From contig JAJKFH010001164.1 in assembly GCA_023333565.1 (NCBI GenBank), positions 434,001 through 498,000 of the forward strand: a stretch of 64,000 nucleotides of DNA, read 5' to 3'. This DNA is from Puffinus mauretanicus. Lineage: Eukaryota > Chordata > Aves > Procellariiformes > Procellariidae. Positions 1-11,639 of this stretch are shown piece after piece; position 1 is the stretch's first letter; each line of letters starts with the position of its first letter. Below the pieces are notes generated by a model, which had not been told where the DNA came from, ran no database searches, and worked only from the letters and a program-made list of their open reading frames with translations. The translations under genes and the position numbers were made by a program.

Positions 1-3000
1 TTGGATGATAACTGTTAATTTCGGGTACTGACCAGGACCCTCCATGGCGAACACCAGCACTTTTTGAGAAGACATGCGGCGTTAGGGAGTTGCAAGGTCT
101 TTGCCCAGAATTTACTCCTTCATTAGCATCATTCTGGCCCCGCTGTGCATCAGCACTTGGTAACCTGTACCATAATCAGCTTCGTAAGACAAACACAGAA
201 CTTCTGCAGTAGCACCAAACTCCAGGACAAACCCATGTAGGTTTTATACAAAGGAGAATAGTGTGATTTTAATTAACTTACGAGACTTACTCGAATAGAA
301 GGCTGCTATATGTAGGTTCTCAACTCTATTTAATCTTATTACAAACACCATGGTTATAAATTCGAAAAAGCAAGAGCAGTTTATGGTTAAAATGACAGGA
401 CTTTAATTCTAACCTAAGGGGCAGCTGTCACTTAGCCATAAACACTGCTGACACCTGCCTGGGACACAAGACAGCACACCCAGAAATAACTAAATTTCTG
501 CCTAAACAGCCAAGTTACCTCGGGTACCAGAAGCAATGCAGTATATTCACGCTGTTCTCTCTTCAGGCCTGGTATTTTAAGCAATGTGTCTTCCTTATTG
601 GCATCTACCACTGACCTTCTAAGACAGATGTTTACCATGGTAAAATGACATAAAAAGGAACATCATCTAATATGACATCAATTTCTTTTAATGCTGTACT
701 CATTTTAAAGAGGCTCATACCACCAAAATTAAAAAAATAGAGTATGGTCATGTCTAAAAATTTGTCCCTGCTTGCCCAGATTGTGACTTACCGGTAACTT
801 GCACAAGATAAGAAAGATCTGTTTTGCACTTACACAAAGATTGACAGGCTAATATTATGAGACCTGATGGCCTCTCCCTAACTAGACTCCCCTGAAAGAA
901 ACAGTCCATTAACAGTAATTATTAACATCTACTGTTGGGTGAGGGGAGTCAAACCACTTGAAAGGCATTGGCAAAACAGGATTAGCCACGGTAAAAAGCT
1001 TAGAGATTCAAGTGTCTGGGATTAGGGGGTTTTTGGTGGTTTTAATTTTTATTTTATTTTGGTGAGGTATAAGAGAAAGGAAGAAATAGAGGAGTTACAA
1101 TAGGGGAAAAGGTATTACTCATCAGGGAATTTCAAGGAATTTCTTTAAATTCTGTAAATACAACTACATCAATGCAACTAGATTAATATAGAAGCAGGTT
1201 GAGACCCCAATTACTTAACCTTTAATCCATCGTCTTCCTTTAGGCTTTCCATTTTGGAATAGCATTATAAATTAACTATGCGTCGTTCAGTTCAATCTGC
1301 TAATGCTCTCTTGTAAATATTTTGGGTCATCTTATATTTCCAAGTATCAGACAGATCTAGAGGACAGACTGATCTGGGCATCAACAAATACCGTCAGATG
1401 CACACAACAGACAAGCGCATACTGTGTATGCGAATGAATGGGATTATTTTTCAGTTCTGCACTACTAGAAGCACTGGTGACAGTGGTGCATGTCACGGGG
1501 ACCATAATTCACTTGTAGGAAGAGGAATACATTTGATAGGCTAGAAAACATGAGAGCAGAAGAGTTATGACACGCACTGCGTGTCAAAAGCATAGCAAAA
1601 GCATAGGTCGTGTGTGTTTTACGTACGTGTAAGCTGACTAGTCACAGTTTTTCTTTTGTTTCTGTTAACTATCACTTTGTCTATCAGGCTTTTCTAAAAG
1701 ACTTTGTCTTTTCCCCATCTGAAGCTGAGCACACTGGACAGACATCTGTCTGCATTGATTGGCAACAAGATGAAAAGGAAAGAGTCCCCTTTTATGAGTA
1801 TTAATGAGTATTAATGAACCTCAGCTACCTCCTTACTGAGGACCCAAGCAGAGATCTCTTCCCCCAAACACTGAAGCTACCGTGGGTAGCCTCGTCACCA
1901 GTGACCTCACCCGGGGATAATAAAATAGTTGCCATGTCAGAAAGTGAATAGATTCAAACATTTGCTGATACGTTCACCTCAAGGCAGAATGACAAGGCCA
2001 TTGTGTCCACAATTATCCCAACAGCATAAGAAAAATCATGCAAGAGGATGAGCATTCACTTTTAAGAAACAGCAGGGGCAGCCCACAGCCCTGGTAGAGT
2101 CTGAGCCAGGAAAGAAGAGCTGGGAACTCTAAATTCTAAAATGAAGAAGGCTAAAACGGGGGAAGAGCCTGAAAAGGATGAACCAAAGGAGGCTATTTTA
2201 ATGACAACTTTAATTGAATTCCCAGGAAGGAGAATTCACACAGGGCCGTAAACAAATTATTGGGAAACCAGAGAGGGGTGCACTCTATCACAAGGGAGGC
2301 ATGTGTTGGGATGTAGTCCTGACACCACCACATGATGCACTGTGCAACTACGCGTCCTCTTCGCCACCTTTCTTTATTTAATCATCTGTCCCAGAAACAA
2401 CTTCAAAGATCTCTTAGGATTTTGATCTTTTTTTAGAAGAAATTCATAAGCAAAACATTACTCCCACTATGTCTCCATGTGCACATAGACCTACCTCAGT
2501 GTACAAGCTGCCCTACAATATACCCAACAGAGCTAAAATAGGAGATATTGTACAGCCATATTTGATGCTCACTGTTAGTACTTGGCAGCTCACTTCTTTA
2601 AAGCTTGTCTCTTCAGTCAGAAGACTTAAAACTTTTTCATTATAAATGAAATATGCTGATATGGTCATGTAATCAGCTGTTTTCAGCAGCTTGGGCTTTA
2701 AAAAAAAAAATCATCAAATATTATGACAGCAGGCAACACTGACCTAGAATCATGCTTACAGTGAACAGTGTGTGCCTACAGAAGTGGTACATTAATATAA
2801 TTGCCTTTCTGGTTTAAGCAGAACAGAATTATGCAAAAGGAAACTGTTAATTCACCTGCCAGGTTTATGCTGTTAAGAATTGCTGGCTACTGGTATCCAC
2901 TGGCAGTACTAAAGTCCTGTGAGAAAAACATTTAATAATTTCTTTAGGAATTAATCTTTAATGCATAAAATTTGCAGTGACCTATCTACATTTGGATTTA

Positions 3001-3704
3001 TTTCAGCGAGACAGACAATAGTGAACCTTTTCCTCTTCACAGCAGAGGATCAAATCTTATTCCATCACACGTACCAGTTTGGAGGGGACAGGGTCAGTCT
3101 GGGATTGAACGACTCATCCTCCTCAGAGCTCCCTTTTTGGGTCCGCTCTTCAGTCCTGAACAGACTACCCCCAAAGCAAACCCACTGATCTGGAACTCTG
3201 CCAAAACACATGGCCATAGCTTGCTCAGTAAGCCTCTTCTACCCACCAGAGGCCCAAGCCTGCAAACTGTGTGAATCACAGATGCCCGCAGAAGCACCAT
3301 GCACTTAAAAAAATACAGAAAAGCAAAAGCCCGCTTACTGCCTGCTTCCAATCTCACAGCAAGGGAGTGCGGCTACATATTAATGCAATCTTCACAAGAG
3401 GCCAGCAGTTTGCACGTCCAACAAACTCCACTCAAACTGGCTAAATGATTAAATATTTACTTGTAAATTCATGTGTTTTAGAAGAAAATATTCAAATCAT
3501 CATTTTTGCTGTTGGCTTGAAAGCTTAATAGCAACAGTTAGAGGGAAGATAGGAACTCAGCTTGGCTTAGCCTCCCTGCCCTAGGGATATCCTGGCTTTA
3601 ACTTCAGGATTCAGCACTGTAGTTAGTTACTTTTGAACGTGAGGGCAATGAGATGCTCCACCCTGACAAGTGAACGTGCACCTGACACCTAAAGCTCTGT
3701 CACA
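1..3704. other. Intergenic, nothing recognised
   Basis: AT-rich unique-looking sequence. Open frames are at most about 90 codons without similarity, splice context or paired exons. Confidence 0.6.
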
Positions 3705-3852
3705 CAATCTGCGCGCGTCGACGGACAGTTAGTGTGCATGCGCTCTGCGCTGACTGGAAGGAGTGGCCAAAGAGCTGAGCTGAGCCTCCGCCTGACACGC
3801 CTAGCCTCCCAGAAAAACCCACGCGCTTGGGCTCGGTGTTATGCCGACAGAG
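3705..3852. other. Small CpG-dense patch of unknown role
   Basis: Roughly a dozen CpGs in 150 bases (GCGCGCGTCGACGG, ATGCGCTCTGCGCTG, CACGCGCTTGGGCTCGG) within AT-rich DNA poor in CpG. It could be an unmethylated promoter or enhancer or a young repeat piece. The 111-codon open frame across it has no recognisable similarity. Confidence 0.5.
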
Positions 3853-4499
3853 ACCAAAGCTTTATAACTAGTTCTGGTGGCAAGCAAAGCAAGCTCAAAT
3901 CTGCCTTAAAAATACTGACTAGATATAGCCGCAAGTACAGCGACTTTTCATGTTCACGTATCATCCTTAGGAGAAGGCTGGCAATTCCTATAGCGGCATC
4001 AAACAGGAATAATGGTGTCCTAAACAAAAGGAACAGTAATCTGAAGCTCTCCAAACATCTCTGTTAGGATAAAGGAAGACAATATTTAAAGATTGAAAGA
4101 TGCCTCACCAAAACAATCAAAGATGGTTCATTCTTCTTCTACATGTAATAGTTAAATCTCTTTCCTGCCTAAAAAAACCTGGCAACTTATCTAGCAAGAC
4201 CTAGTCGTTTACCCTCATTTCTTGTTCCCTTATTTTTCCCTGTGATTGAACACTACACACGGGCTACAACCCCCCCTTTAATTCTTTATTCAAATGACAG
4301 TGTTTATGAACTGTACACACAATACTAGAGAAAAGAAAGATTTAAAAAGGCAATCAATCCATCTACCTCCAGAAGTGCTCTCAGCAGTGGTAGGGAAAAG
4401 ACTGACTTCTAGATTGCAGACTGACAGAAAACTGACTTTTAGATTATAAAAAAACAATTGCTCAGTAATTAGAAAGAGGAAACAATTGCCTTCTAATTC

Positions 4500-4690
4500 T
4501 GTCTGTGCTCAGTGACATACTGTATGACCTTGAGCAAGTCATTCACTTTGTGACTCAGTTTACTCATCTGTGACTCAGGGATTAGATGCAGAAGTCCCTG
4601 ATGTAGGTGTTTAAAGGCTTAATTCATGATTGCAGAGCACTCTGAAATCCCAGAGTGACAGATATTAAATATAAGGCATTGAGAAGAATG
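4500..4690 (+). mobile_element. MIR-like ancient SINE relic
   Basis: CTGTATGACCTTGAGCAAGT and CTCAGTTTACTCATCTGTGA closely follow the MIR core and its downstream part (TGTGACCTTGGGCAAGT, CTCAGTTTCCTCATCTGTAA). Further on, GCAGAGCACTCTGAAATCC resembles the MIR 3' portion. The element is diverged and unlikely to be active. It could belong to another CORE-SINE family. Confidence 0.65.
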
Positions 4691-6164
4691 TATTCTGGCC
4701 CTTCTTTTGCAATATTTGGTTTGAAAGAAATAAACAGAGCATCTCTATGTGAAATTCTTGTTGCACTTGCAGAAAACTCATCTTACGGGTAAAGTTCAGA
4801 CCCTATCCATGCAGGGTCAGAAGAATCTGTTTAAAGCACTCCCTCCTCCAGCTTCCCAGCATCAAGTGAGGATGAGTAATCTTAAGGATTTCAAATACAT
4901 AAACCCAGTGTTAACAGAATTTTTCAAATTAGGTGTCATATGTATATATTGTATATATGATATGAATGCCAATAACATGCATATTATATATGCATGGTAT
5001 ATTCAGTAGCGATGATTTATCGTAAGTGGATTCATTATACCTTTATATGCAGAGCTGTCACAACTGCAGACTGTGTTGTCCTGCAGTGCTGCATTCACTT
5101 ACAAGCTTTTATTTGCTATGATGAACTTTTCATTAAAATCTCTCTGGCAGAGAGATTCTGTGACGAATTTAAGTCTTCGGTTCACATTGCAAGCTGTCTT
5201 TTATATATCTTTAAGCTGGAAAGGAACTGGCAATCTCTATCCAGAGGGATAAGTAGTGCTACACACATATAGTCAAGTGAGTATTGAAAAGGACTAAAGA
5301 GAAGACTATCTAATCGTGTTTCATAGTGTTGCTAAAAGTTCCCATTGTCCGACTGTAGTATAAGCTAGCTTTGAAACTATATAAACAAAGAATATGGGAG
5401 GAACTAGGAAGAACAAGTTTCTTTTTCAAACTTGATATTTCATCATAAATAACAGTTATTATGTCAAAGTGTGGTGTCTTTCTCTCAAAAAAGCAACTGT
5501 CCCAATTATTCTGTGGTCTAATCAGACCTATTATCTATTAAACTATTAAACTATTATCTATAGTTTTCAGAAAACAGCTGAAAGGGATGAAAGGGAGCAT
5601 CTCTCTACTCTCTCAGGACTGAGAGAAGAAAAACATTAGAGCTTAGCTAGAGGAGAGCCCATGCTCACAGGATGCTATCCAAAGCTTGTTTGACACCAGA
5701 GACCTTAAGGAGAGAAAAACCAAGACACAGTAAAGCAGCAGACCGAAGTTTGCAAATGTTTTGTCAAATCCGAGTACATGAAGAAGTTCCTCAAGAACTT
5801 ATGTTTACACCCTGCTCTATGTAAACAAGCAAGTTTCCCCTCCTCTTGGTTAATCTCAACCACAAAATGAGCTGCAGAAGTCTCTACTTCCTTATTAACA
5901 TTTAATAATGTCAGAAACACAAAATATTGAGGTATAAATTCAGAACAACTAAAGAGTTGCAAGATAACGCAGGTTCCTGTCACCACCAGGGTAGAGGAAG
6001 ATCCCACCTGTACGACATGGACAGCTAAAGGATAACTCTGCTTTAACTGCTAGCAACAAGATACTGATTATGAAGAATTAAGTCTCTGTTACAGGAATTC
6101 TTTGCTTTTCAAACATTGGTTTGACCATATTCAAGATCCAAATGGACAAAACCCTAAGAAATCT

Positions 6165-6262
6165 GACCTGACCTCACAGCTGTCTCTGCTTTGAGCAGGA
6201 GGTTGGAATAGATGAGTTCCCAAGGTCCCTTCCAAACTGAGTGATTCAATGATTTTTTTTTT
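6165..6262 (+). mobile_element. CR1 LINE 3'-end fragment
   Basis: The segment contains GAGCAGGAGGTTGGAATAGA and AGGTCCCTTCCAAACTGAG, then GTGATTCAATGATTTT. This is the well-known 3' tail of CR1 LINEs (group of GG(T/C)TGGA(A/C)TAGATGA, AGGTCCCTTCCAA, then ATTCTATG-type repeats) in forward orientation. It is a 5'-truncated dead copy of about 100 bases, ending in a T-rich run. This element type supports a bird or reptile origin. Confidence 0.85.
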
Positions 6263-7918
6263 CTTATTATTGTTTTCATAATTTTGTGCTCTTATCTGTC
6301 ATTGCCAATGAGAAGTTTTCGTATAGCTTCTCATCCTGAGCCTCAAAAGAAGCTGGAACGTGCAACCATTTTGCAATGTTAAACTATTTGTTTAATTGAT
6401 TAGTAGAACCTGTACCTTTTACTGAAACAAGGTAAAACAGGAATGACTTTTGAAAGGAACCACAAAAGTGATCCCTGTATTCTACATATGATACAGATGA
6501 AGGAGGCAGTGAACTCCAAAAGTCTCTTTCCAATCTGTTAGCAACTTTCTTGTTACTAAATCAACAAAAGCACTCCACCCCTTCCACAGTTTAGAGGCCA
6601 TTGGGAACCAAATAAAACCGCTAAAAAAAGATGTATCTTTTTCCTTGACCACGTTTCAATACGTACTTATCCACCCTGTTCAGTCATAAACACTGAACTT
6701 TCCCAGCAGATTCTTTGCAGAAAGCAATAAAATAATTTTAAAAGTCTAAAAAAAATCCAGTTGAGAAGAATTAGGATGGCTTTGTGCATTCATCATCTCT
6801 CCAATTTCCATGTCAGGTTTGCTTAGTTTGAGCTGAAAAGGAAGTTGGACCTTTCAGTTCAGCTCAGATGAACTGGGTTCTGTCAGTCTTATGTACTGTT
6901 GACTAGAGTAAAGCTCTGCAAGTCAAATGAAGGTCTTACAACTGCTCAATCCCATTAACCTTCATTTGCACACTCAGGTGTGCCCTTGCTAAAGCTTAAT
7001 TAGCAAATATTCTGCAGATGGAGAAAGACTCCTGCTCCTTTCTCTGTTTTGTATGAAATCCACACTGCGCAAGAGTTAAGCCATGATTTTGGAAGACATA
7101 CTACTTTAAAGATGCACACAGGGACAGGCCAGTTTAAAGGGGATCTTTCTTACAATGCTTTTTTGGTGCAAAATGACACTTGGATATAACTCACATGCTT
7201 AATGCTCATACTCAACACCATGCTAGCAAAGACCTGGCTGATGTCAACTTCATTTAGTTAGCCTGTCCCTATTCCCATGTTCTGAGTATATGTACCTAAG
7301 CAGCCCCAAAGTGATTTTTTGTGGTTCCTGTTGCTAAAGAGAATTTCTCTGAGTGGAACTTATTCTGAAGGGCTTTAACAGCTTTTGTAAAGGAAAGAGA
7401 CCACCTTCTTCCCACCATCTACTAAGGAATCAGAGGATACACCTAAAGGACAGTTCTTAACATACATATGCATAGCTTAATTCGACAGTTACAATGCATC
7501 CGTAAGAAATATCGCATCAAATGATCTTAACCAGAGAATGGCTCATTTAGTACCTCTCACTTCACTGCCTTCTCATTGTATCCCTCATGCAGATATTCGT
7601 GACCACTGTACTCCAGCATTTATTTTTATTCTCCCCCTCTTTTTCCTTTTACAGAAAAGATCTCTCTCTTGCCACTGAAACACCCCCTACCGTCCCCCCC
7701 AAGGGAAAAAAAAAAGATGATTAAGAGTTTGGATGTTTCAGATCTTGCAGAATTTTAATAGCCCGAAGAGAAGTGTTTTCACATATGATAGTGTATATGC
7801 ATGCAGCTTTACAGTTTACACCAGTTAAAAAACTCTTATGACTGTACAATGAAACTGCAAGAATTAACGAAAAGGCCAGTGCTCACAAAACCTACGGTGC
7901 CGCTCACGATCACAGGAG

Positions 7919-7984
7919 ATGGCGGGGGGAGTGGGGGAGAAAGGAAAGGCAAGGAAAGGAAAGGCTGGCAAGGAAAGGAAAGTG
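7919..7984 (+). repeat. Purine-rich GGAAA-type simple repeat
   Basis: A G-run block (GGCGGGGGGAGTGGGGGAG) runs into repeated AAGGAAAGG units interrupted by GCTGGC. It is an imperfect pentanucleotide microsatellite with near-complete strand asymmetry. Confidence 0.85.
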
Positions 7985-10447
7985 TAACATCATTTGCAGC
8001 ATCATAGATTCATGCTATACTGTTGTTCTTGGGCCAGAATGGTTTGGGACTATGAATGAAATATCACATACATCTGCCAAAGATACAAACTTCTGGGTTT
8101 TTTTAGGAAGTAAGAGAATTGCCCAATGACTTGAGGGTCACTTGCAACAATAAAATATGGCATATGATAATAAAAATGAGATTTTTTTTTTTTTCTGATT
8201 CACTGAAAAAAATACTTATAGAACACAGAAAATGAATAAATGCCATTAACAGCTCTCTGTCTAGTTCCTGAGCCTTTGAAAGCATCTTTCCTAGGCTGCA
8301 TTCTCCTGCAAATGGTGTAACAGCTTGCAATAACCAAATACAAGGGAGCAGTCAAGTACACTCCATCTTCATTTGAAAACATTAACTATAGGGGAAAGGA
8401 ATGGAGAATTCACCCTCTTTAATCTCCAGAATAGCTGCTGAAGAAGGAAGAGGATTTTGCTGCTGTTCTGCACAGAACTAACCCGCCTGCAGACAGGTGT
8501 TACATTATCTCACCGGTACAGCAAATATCTCTGCTCATCTGGAGTGTTGTAACGCTACCTCCAATTTACCCTTTGTCATTGCTCTTAACAGAAAGAAAAT
8601 TAAACTTCAGAAGTATAATGATCACCAATAACAATTTTATTCTGTTCCAGCCTCATACTCTTATTTTTCAATTGTATTTTGAATATGTATAGTTTACTAT
8701 GGAAGGAAAAATGTGGATTTGGTATGGTTATCTAATGGGGAACAATCACATTTGATATTATAAACCAGTTCAGACATCACAAGGCTATATGCAGTTTACT
8801 GCTCATGTTGTTTATGCAGCCCTAGATAACTGTCCGATAAACTAAACTGCAATTGCAGCTCTCTCTATAGTACAGTTAAGATATAATGTCTGGATGGCAA
8901 AAATCAACAAAACCCTATCACCAGAAAAGAGTGTTTTACAGAGTAACTGAGCTACAACATGAAAACATAAAGCACTCATCTAATCCACGCTCATAAATGA
9001 AACCTTCCCCAAACCTAATTCTTTTACACAAAGACTCCACGCAGAGGTCTTTGAACTCGGATCTTACTGCAATCTAGGTCCTGCAAACATTCAGACGTAT
9101 GCTTAACCTTAAACATGCAAACAACTATTTGCAAGCTTTAATCAATATCTTGGTGCAAGGAAAACACCGATATTTTTGTATCAGATGATTACTTTGAAGC
9201 ATGAGTCATTGGAAAAGAGGTAGATTTTGATCTTTATATGGTTCATCTTATTCATGCACAAGATCAACATCTTACAAAATGTATTTATCCAATGGTTATC
9301 TTTCCAGTCACCTTTCATGCTTCGAGTTCTCTAAACAGAAATTACTGCTTGCTCTCCTCCTCCCTTTTAAACCTCTTCCCCTAAAATCCAGAAGTGCATC
9401 AGCACAAATTCTTACTTTTAATCGTAGGAGGTTATAAGCTACAACATATGCACAAATGACTGTGATTTAAAACATTTACTCTAGTGACAATAAAAAGTCA
9501 AACCAAATCAAATCAAATCTTTGACTTTGGAAAAGACATGTTTCGGTTTAAGAGAAAATTTTATCGGTCATTCTAAATAGCGATTGATCATTTATCCAGG
9601 AAAGAAGAGTGTAAAACAAAGCTGATATACAGAAGGGACTGAAATATTCCTCAGTTTTTCTGTAGTGTTGGATATTAACTTCTTAGGAATTTAAAAATCG
9701 TGGTACACGTGGTGGAAAAAACAAGGGAAACTATTCTCTGGAAGATTAGTACTAAATGGTAACAATTTAAAGCAATACAATTTACTCTTTTCTTTTTTTT
9801 AGTATCAAAAACCCAACATACACACAAAAGATAATAAAAAAGCATCTTCGTAAACTTGCAGATGTGCAGAGGAACACGATGAACGGGATTATGGGGGTTT
9901 TTCTCCCCCAAAGGAACAGTGACAAGTATATTCTAGAAACACTTGCTAAAAGACAAATACATACACATGTAAGTGAAAGACACCAGCACAAAAAAACCAC
10001 CTTCTGCAGAACTACATTAAATTCAATTAAAGCTCAGAGTCATAGTTCCCATCATTTTAGTAAAAGAGAAAACTACAATTTCCTGGGCTTTTCAGCCCAG
10101 CTATCAACCCCCTGCTGCCAACACAGCACTTACAGAAGCCTGGGTCTGTCTCTGGCAGCTCCTCTCCCTTCCCCTCATCTGCTTTGTTACTCTCAAAGAC
10201 CTGCTGGCAAAGCGGAGAGGACTCGGTGTCCTTACAGGAGACGAGAGAACGGGCAAGACATGACTTCCGTGGTCCTTACCTTCCCCCTACTCAGAGACTG
10301 CACATCCAGCTTCCCTGTCCAAGTTACCTGGAGGGTATTTAAAACAGATGCTTAGAAATCTGAGGAGAACGAAAGCCAAAAGAGTTCAGCTTTCCTTTAG
10401 AAACTGGGCTCCTTGATCCGCCTGATGCTGTTGACACTAAGGTGAGC

Positions 10448-10762
10448 ATATGATAAGGGGAAGGAGGAGGGATTGTTAGAGAGCATCAAAGGCAGGGGAC
10501 TGGGAGATGGGGTTTCCTCTGCCTAGATGTGACGCCCCTTCCTGCCTCCCCCCTTGGCTGGAGAGGAAATAAAATGGAGCCTAGGAGGGAGGGAGAGAGA
10601 TAATCCTGCGGCTTCATCTGATTAGAGAAACTGGGCCTGTGCAGAGCTGGCAATGCCGCCAGGGAAGCACAGGGAGGGGAGGCAAAGAGGGGCAGGAAGA
10701 GGAGGAGCAGAGGGGGAGGGAGAGAAATGATAAGGGAAGAAGGAAAATTGTAAAAGGTATAC
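10448..10762 (+). repeat. Extended purine-rich tract
   Basis: About 300 bases dominated by A and G on this strand (GGGGAAGGAGGAGGGA, GGAGGGAGGGAGAGAGA, GGAAGAGGAGGAGCAGAGGG), broken by short pyrimidine-containing parts. The open frames across it are products of the missing stop codons in biased sequence, not genes. Confidence 0.75.
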
Positions 10763-11179
10763 AAGGGAACTGGCGCCTGGGCCAAGCCATCCGGGATGTA
10801 TTCAATTTCTACCCTCACGTAAATGTGAAATCACCGGTAGGAAACACCCGTTGCTTCTGCTAATCCAGAGCGATCGGGGAGAAAAAACCCAAACCCAAAA
10901 CCCAGAACACATCAGTTCCCAGGCATGAACTGGGAACAAGGACATCCCAGTGGACTGAAAAGAGTGAGATTGTTTGTGCTGAGTAGGGAGAAATGAAAAA
11001 AGCAGTATGCTACAGATAGTTATCTAGTTTGTCATGGACAGGACACAATTTAGAACAAATTTTCTCTTGCAAGTGATTTTGCAGAACCTGTTTCCGCTTA
11101 CGAAAACAAATCTTAGTTGAACCAAAGTGACTTTAAAAAAGTACATATCAGCACACACACCAGGGTGCCTGCAGCTGTG

Positions 11180-11610
11180 GCCTCGGTTGCCCTCCCACAA
11201 GCCCCACACCCTGGCAGCTACACCCCCGCCATGGCCTCCCTCCCGCGCCCGGCGCAGGCACTTCTGGGCTCACGGCTGCCCACCTGCACCACTGTGCTGC
11301 TGTGCCCCCCGGGGATCCCCAGCTTGCAGGAGGCTGTGGCCAGTCTGGCCCTCGCTGCACGCAAGGGCGAGGGCAGAACCATGCCCTCGCACTCGGCCTG
11401 ACGTAGGGGCTCACCCGAGGGCACTGGCAGGGTCCCGAGGGTGCTGCTCTTGAGCATCCCCTGTCCCATCCTCCCCTGGCAGGGTAGCCCTGCTTCGAGG
11501 ACACAGGCATCCAGGTCCCTCCAAGCGGCCAGGTGTGACCCATGGTGCACTGGGGAACGTCAAGGACAGATGTGGCCAGCAGAGTCTTGTCCCCATCCAT
11601 GGTGGCCTGT
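11180..11610. other. Isolated GC-rich block (orphan CpG-island-like)
   Basis: About 430 GC-rich bases with near 20 CpGs, for example CCCGCGCCCGGCGCAGG, bounded by AT-rich DNA. Open frames of 100-163 codons appear on both strands at once, which points to compositional absence of stops rather than a gene. None resembles a protein I know. Confidence 0.5.
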
Positions 11611-11639
11611 TTCTGTAAAGAATCTCTTCTTTCACTCAC

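Larger units (their letters stand above)
4691..10447. other. Intergenic, mostly featureless
   Basis: Apart from the CR1 tail and the GGAAA repeat, I see only AT-rich unique sequence, with AT-alternating stretches near 4940-4995. The 163-codon frame at 9864-10355 has low-information composition and no recognised motif. Confidence 0.6.

Noticed and set aside
4938..4995. AT-rich palindromic stretch that could be read as a hairpin RNA
   Set aside because: Simple TATA/CATA alternation gives trivial self-complementarity; no loop-stem pattern of a microRNA precursor.
9864..10355. 163-codon plus-strand open frame
   Set aside because: No recognisable motif, a low-complexity serine/histidine-rich translation, and overlapping minus-strand frames; treated as chance.
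11127..11639. Overlapping open frames of 108-163 codons on both strands in the GC-rich block
   Set aside because: Simultaneous openness on both strands is explained by scarcity of TAA/TAG/TGA in GC-rich DNA; no domains, splice context or similarity.
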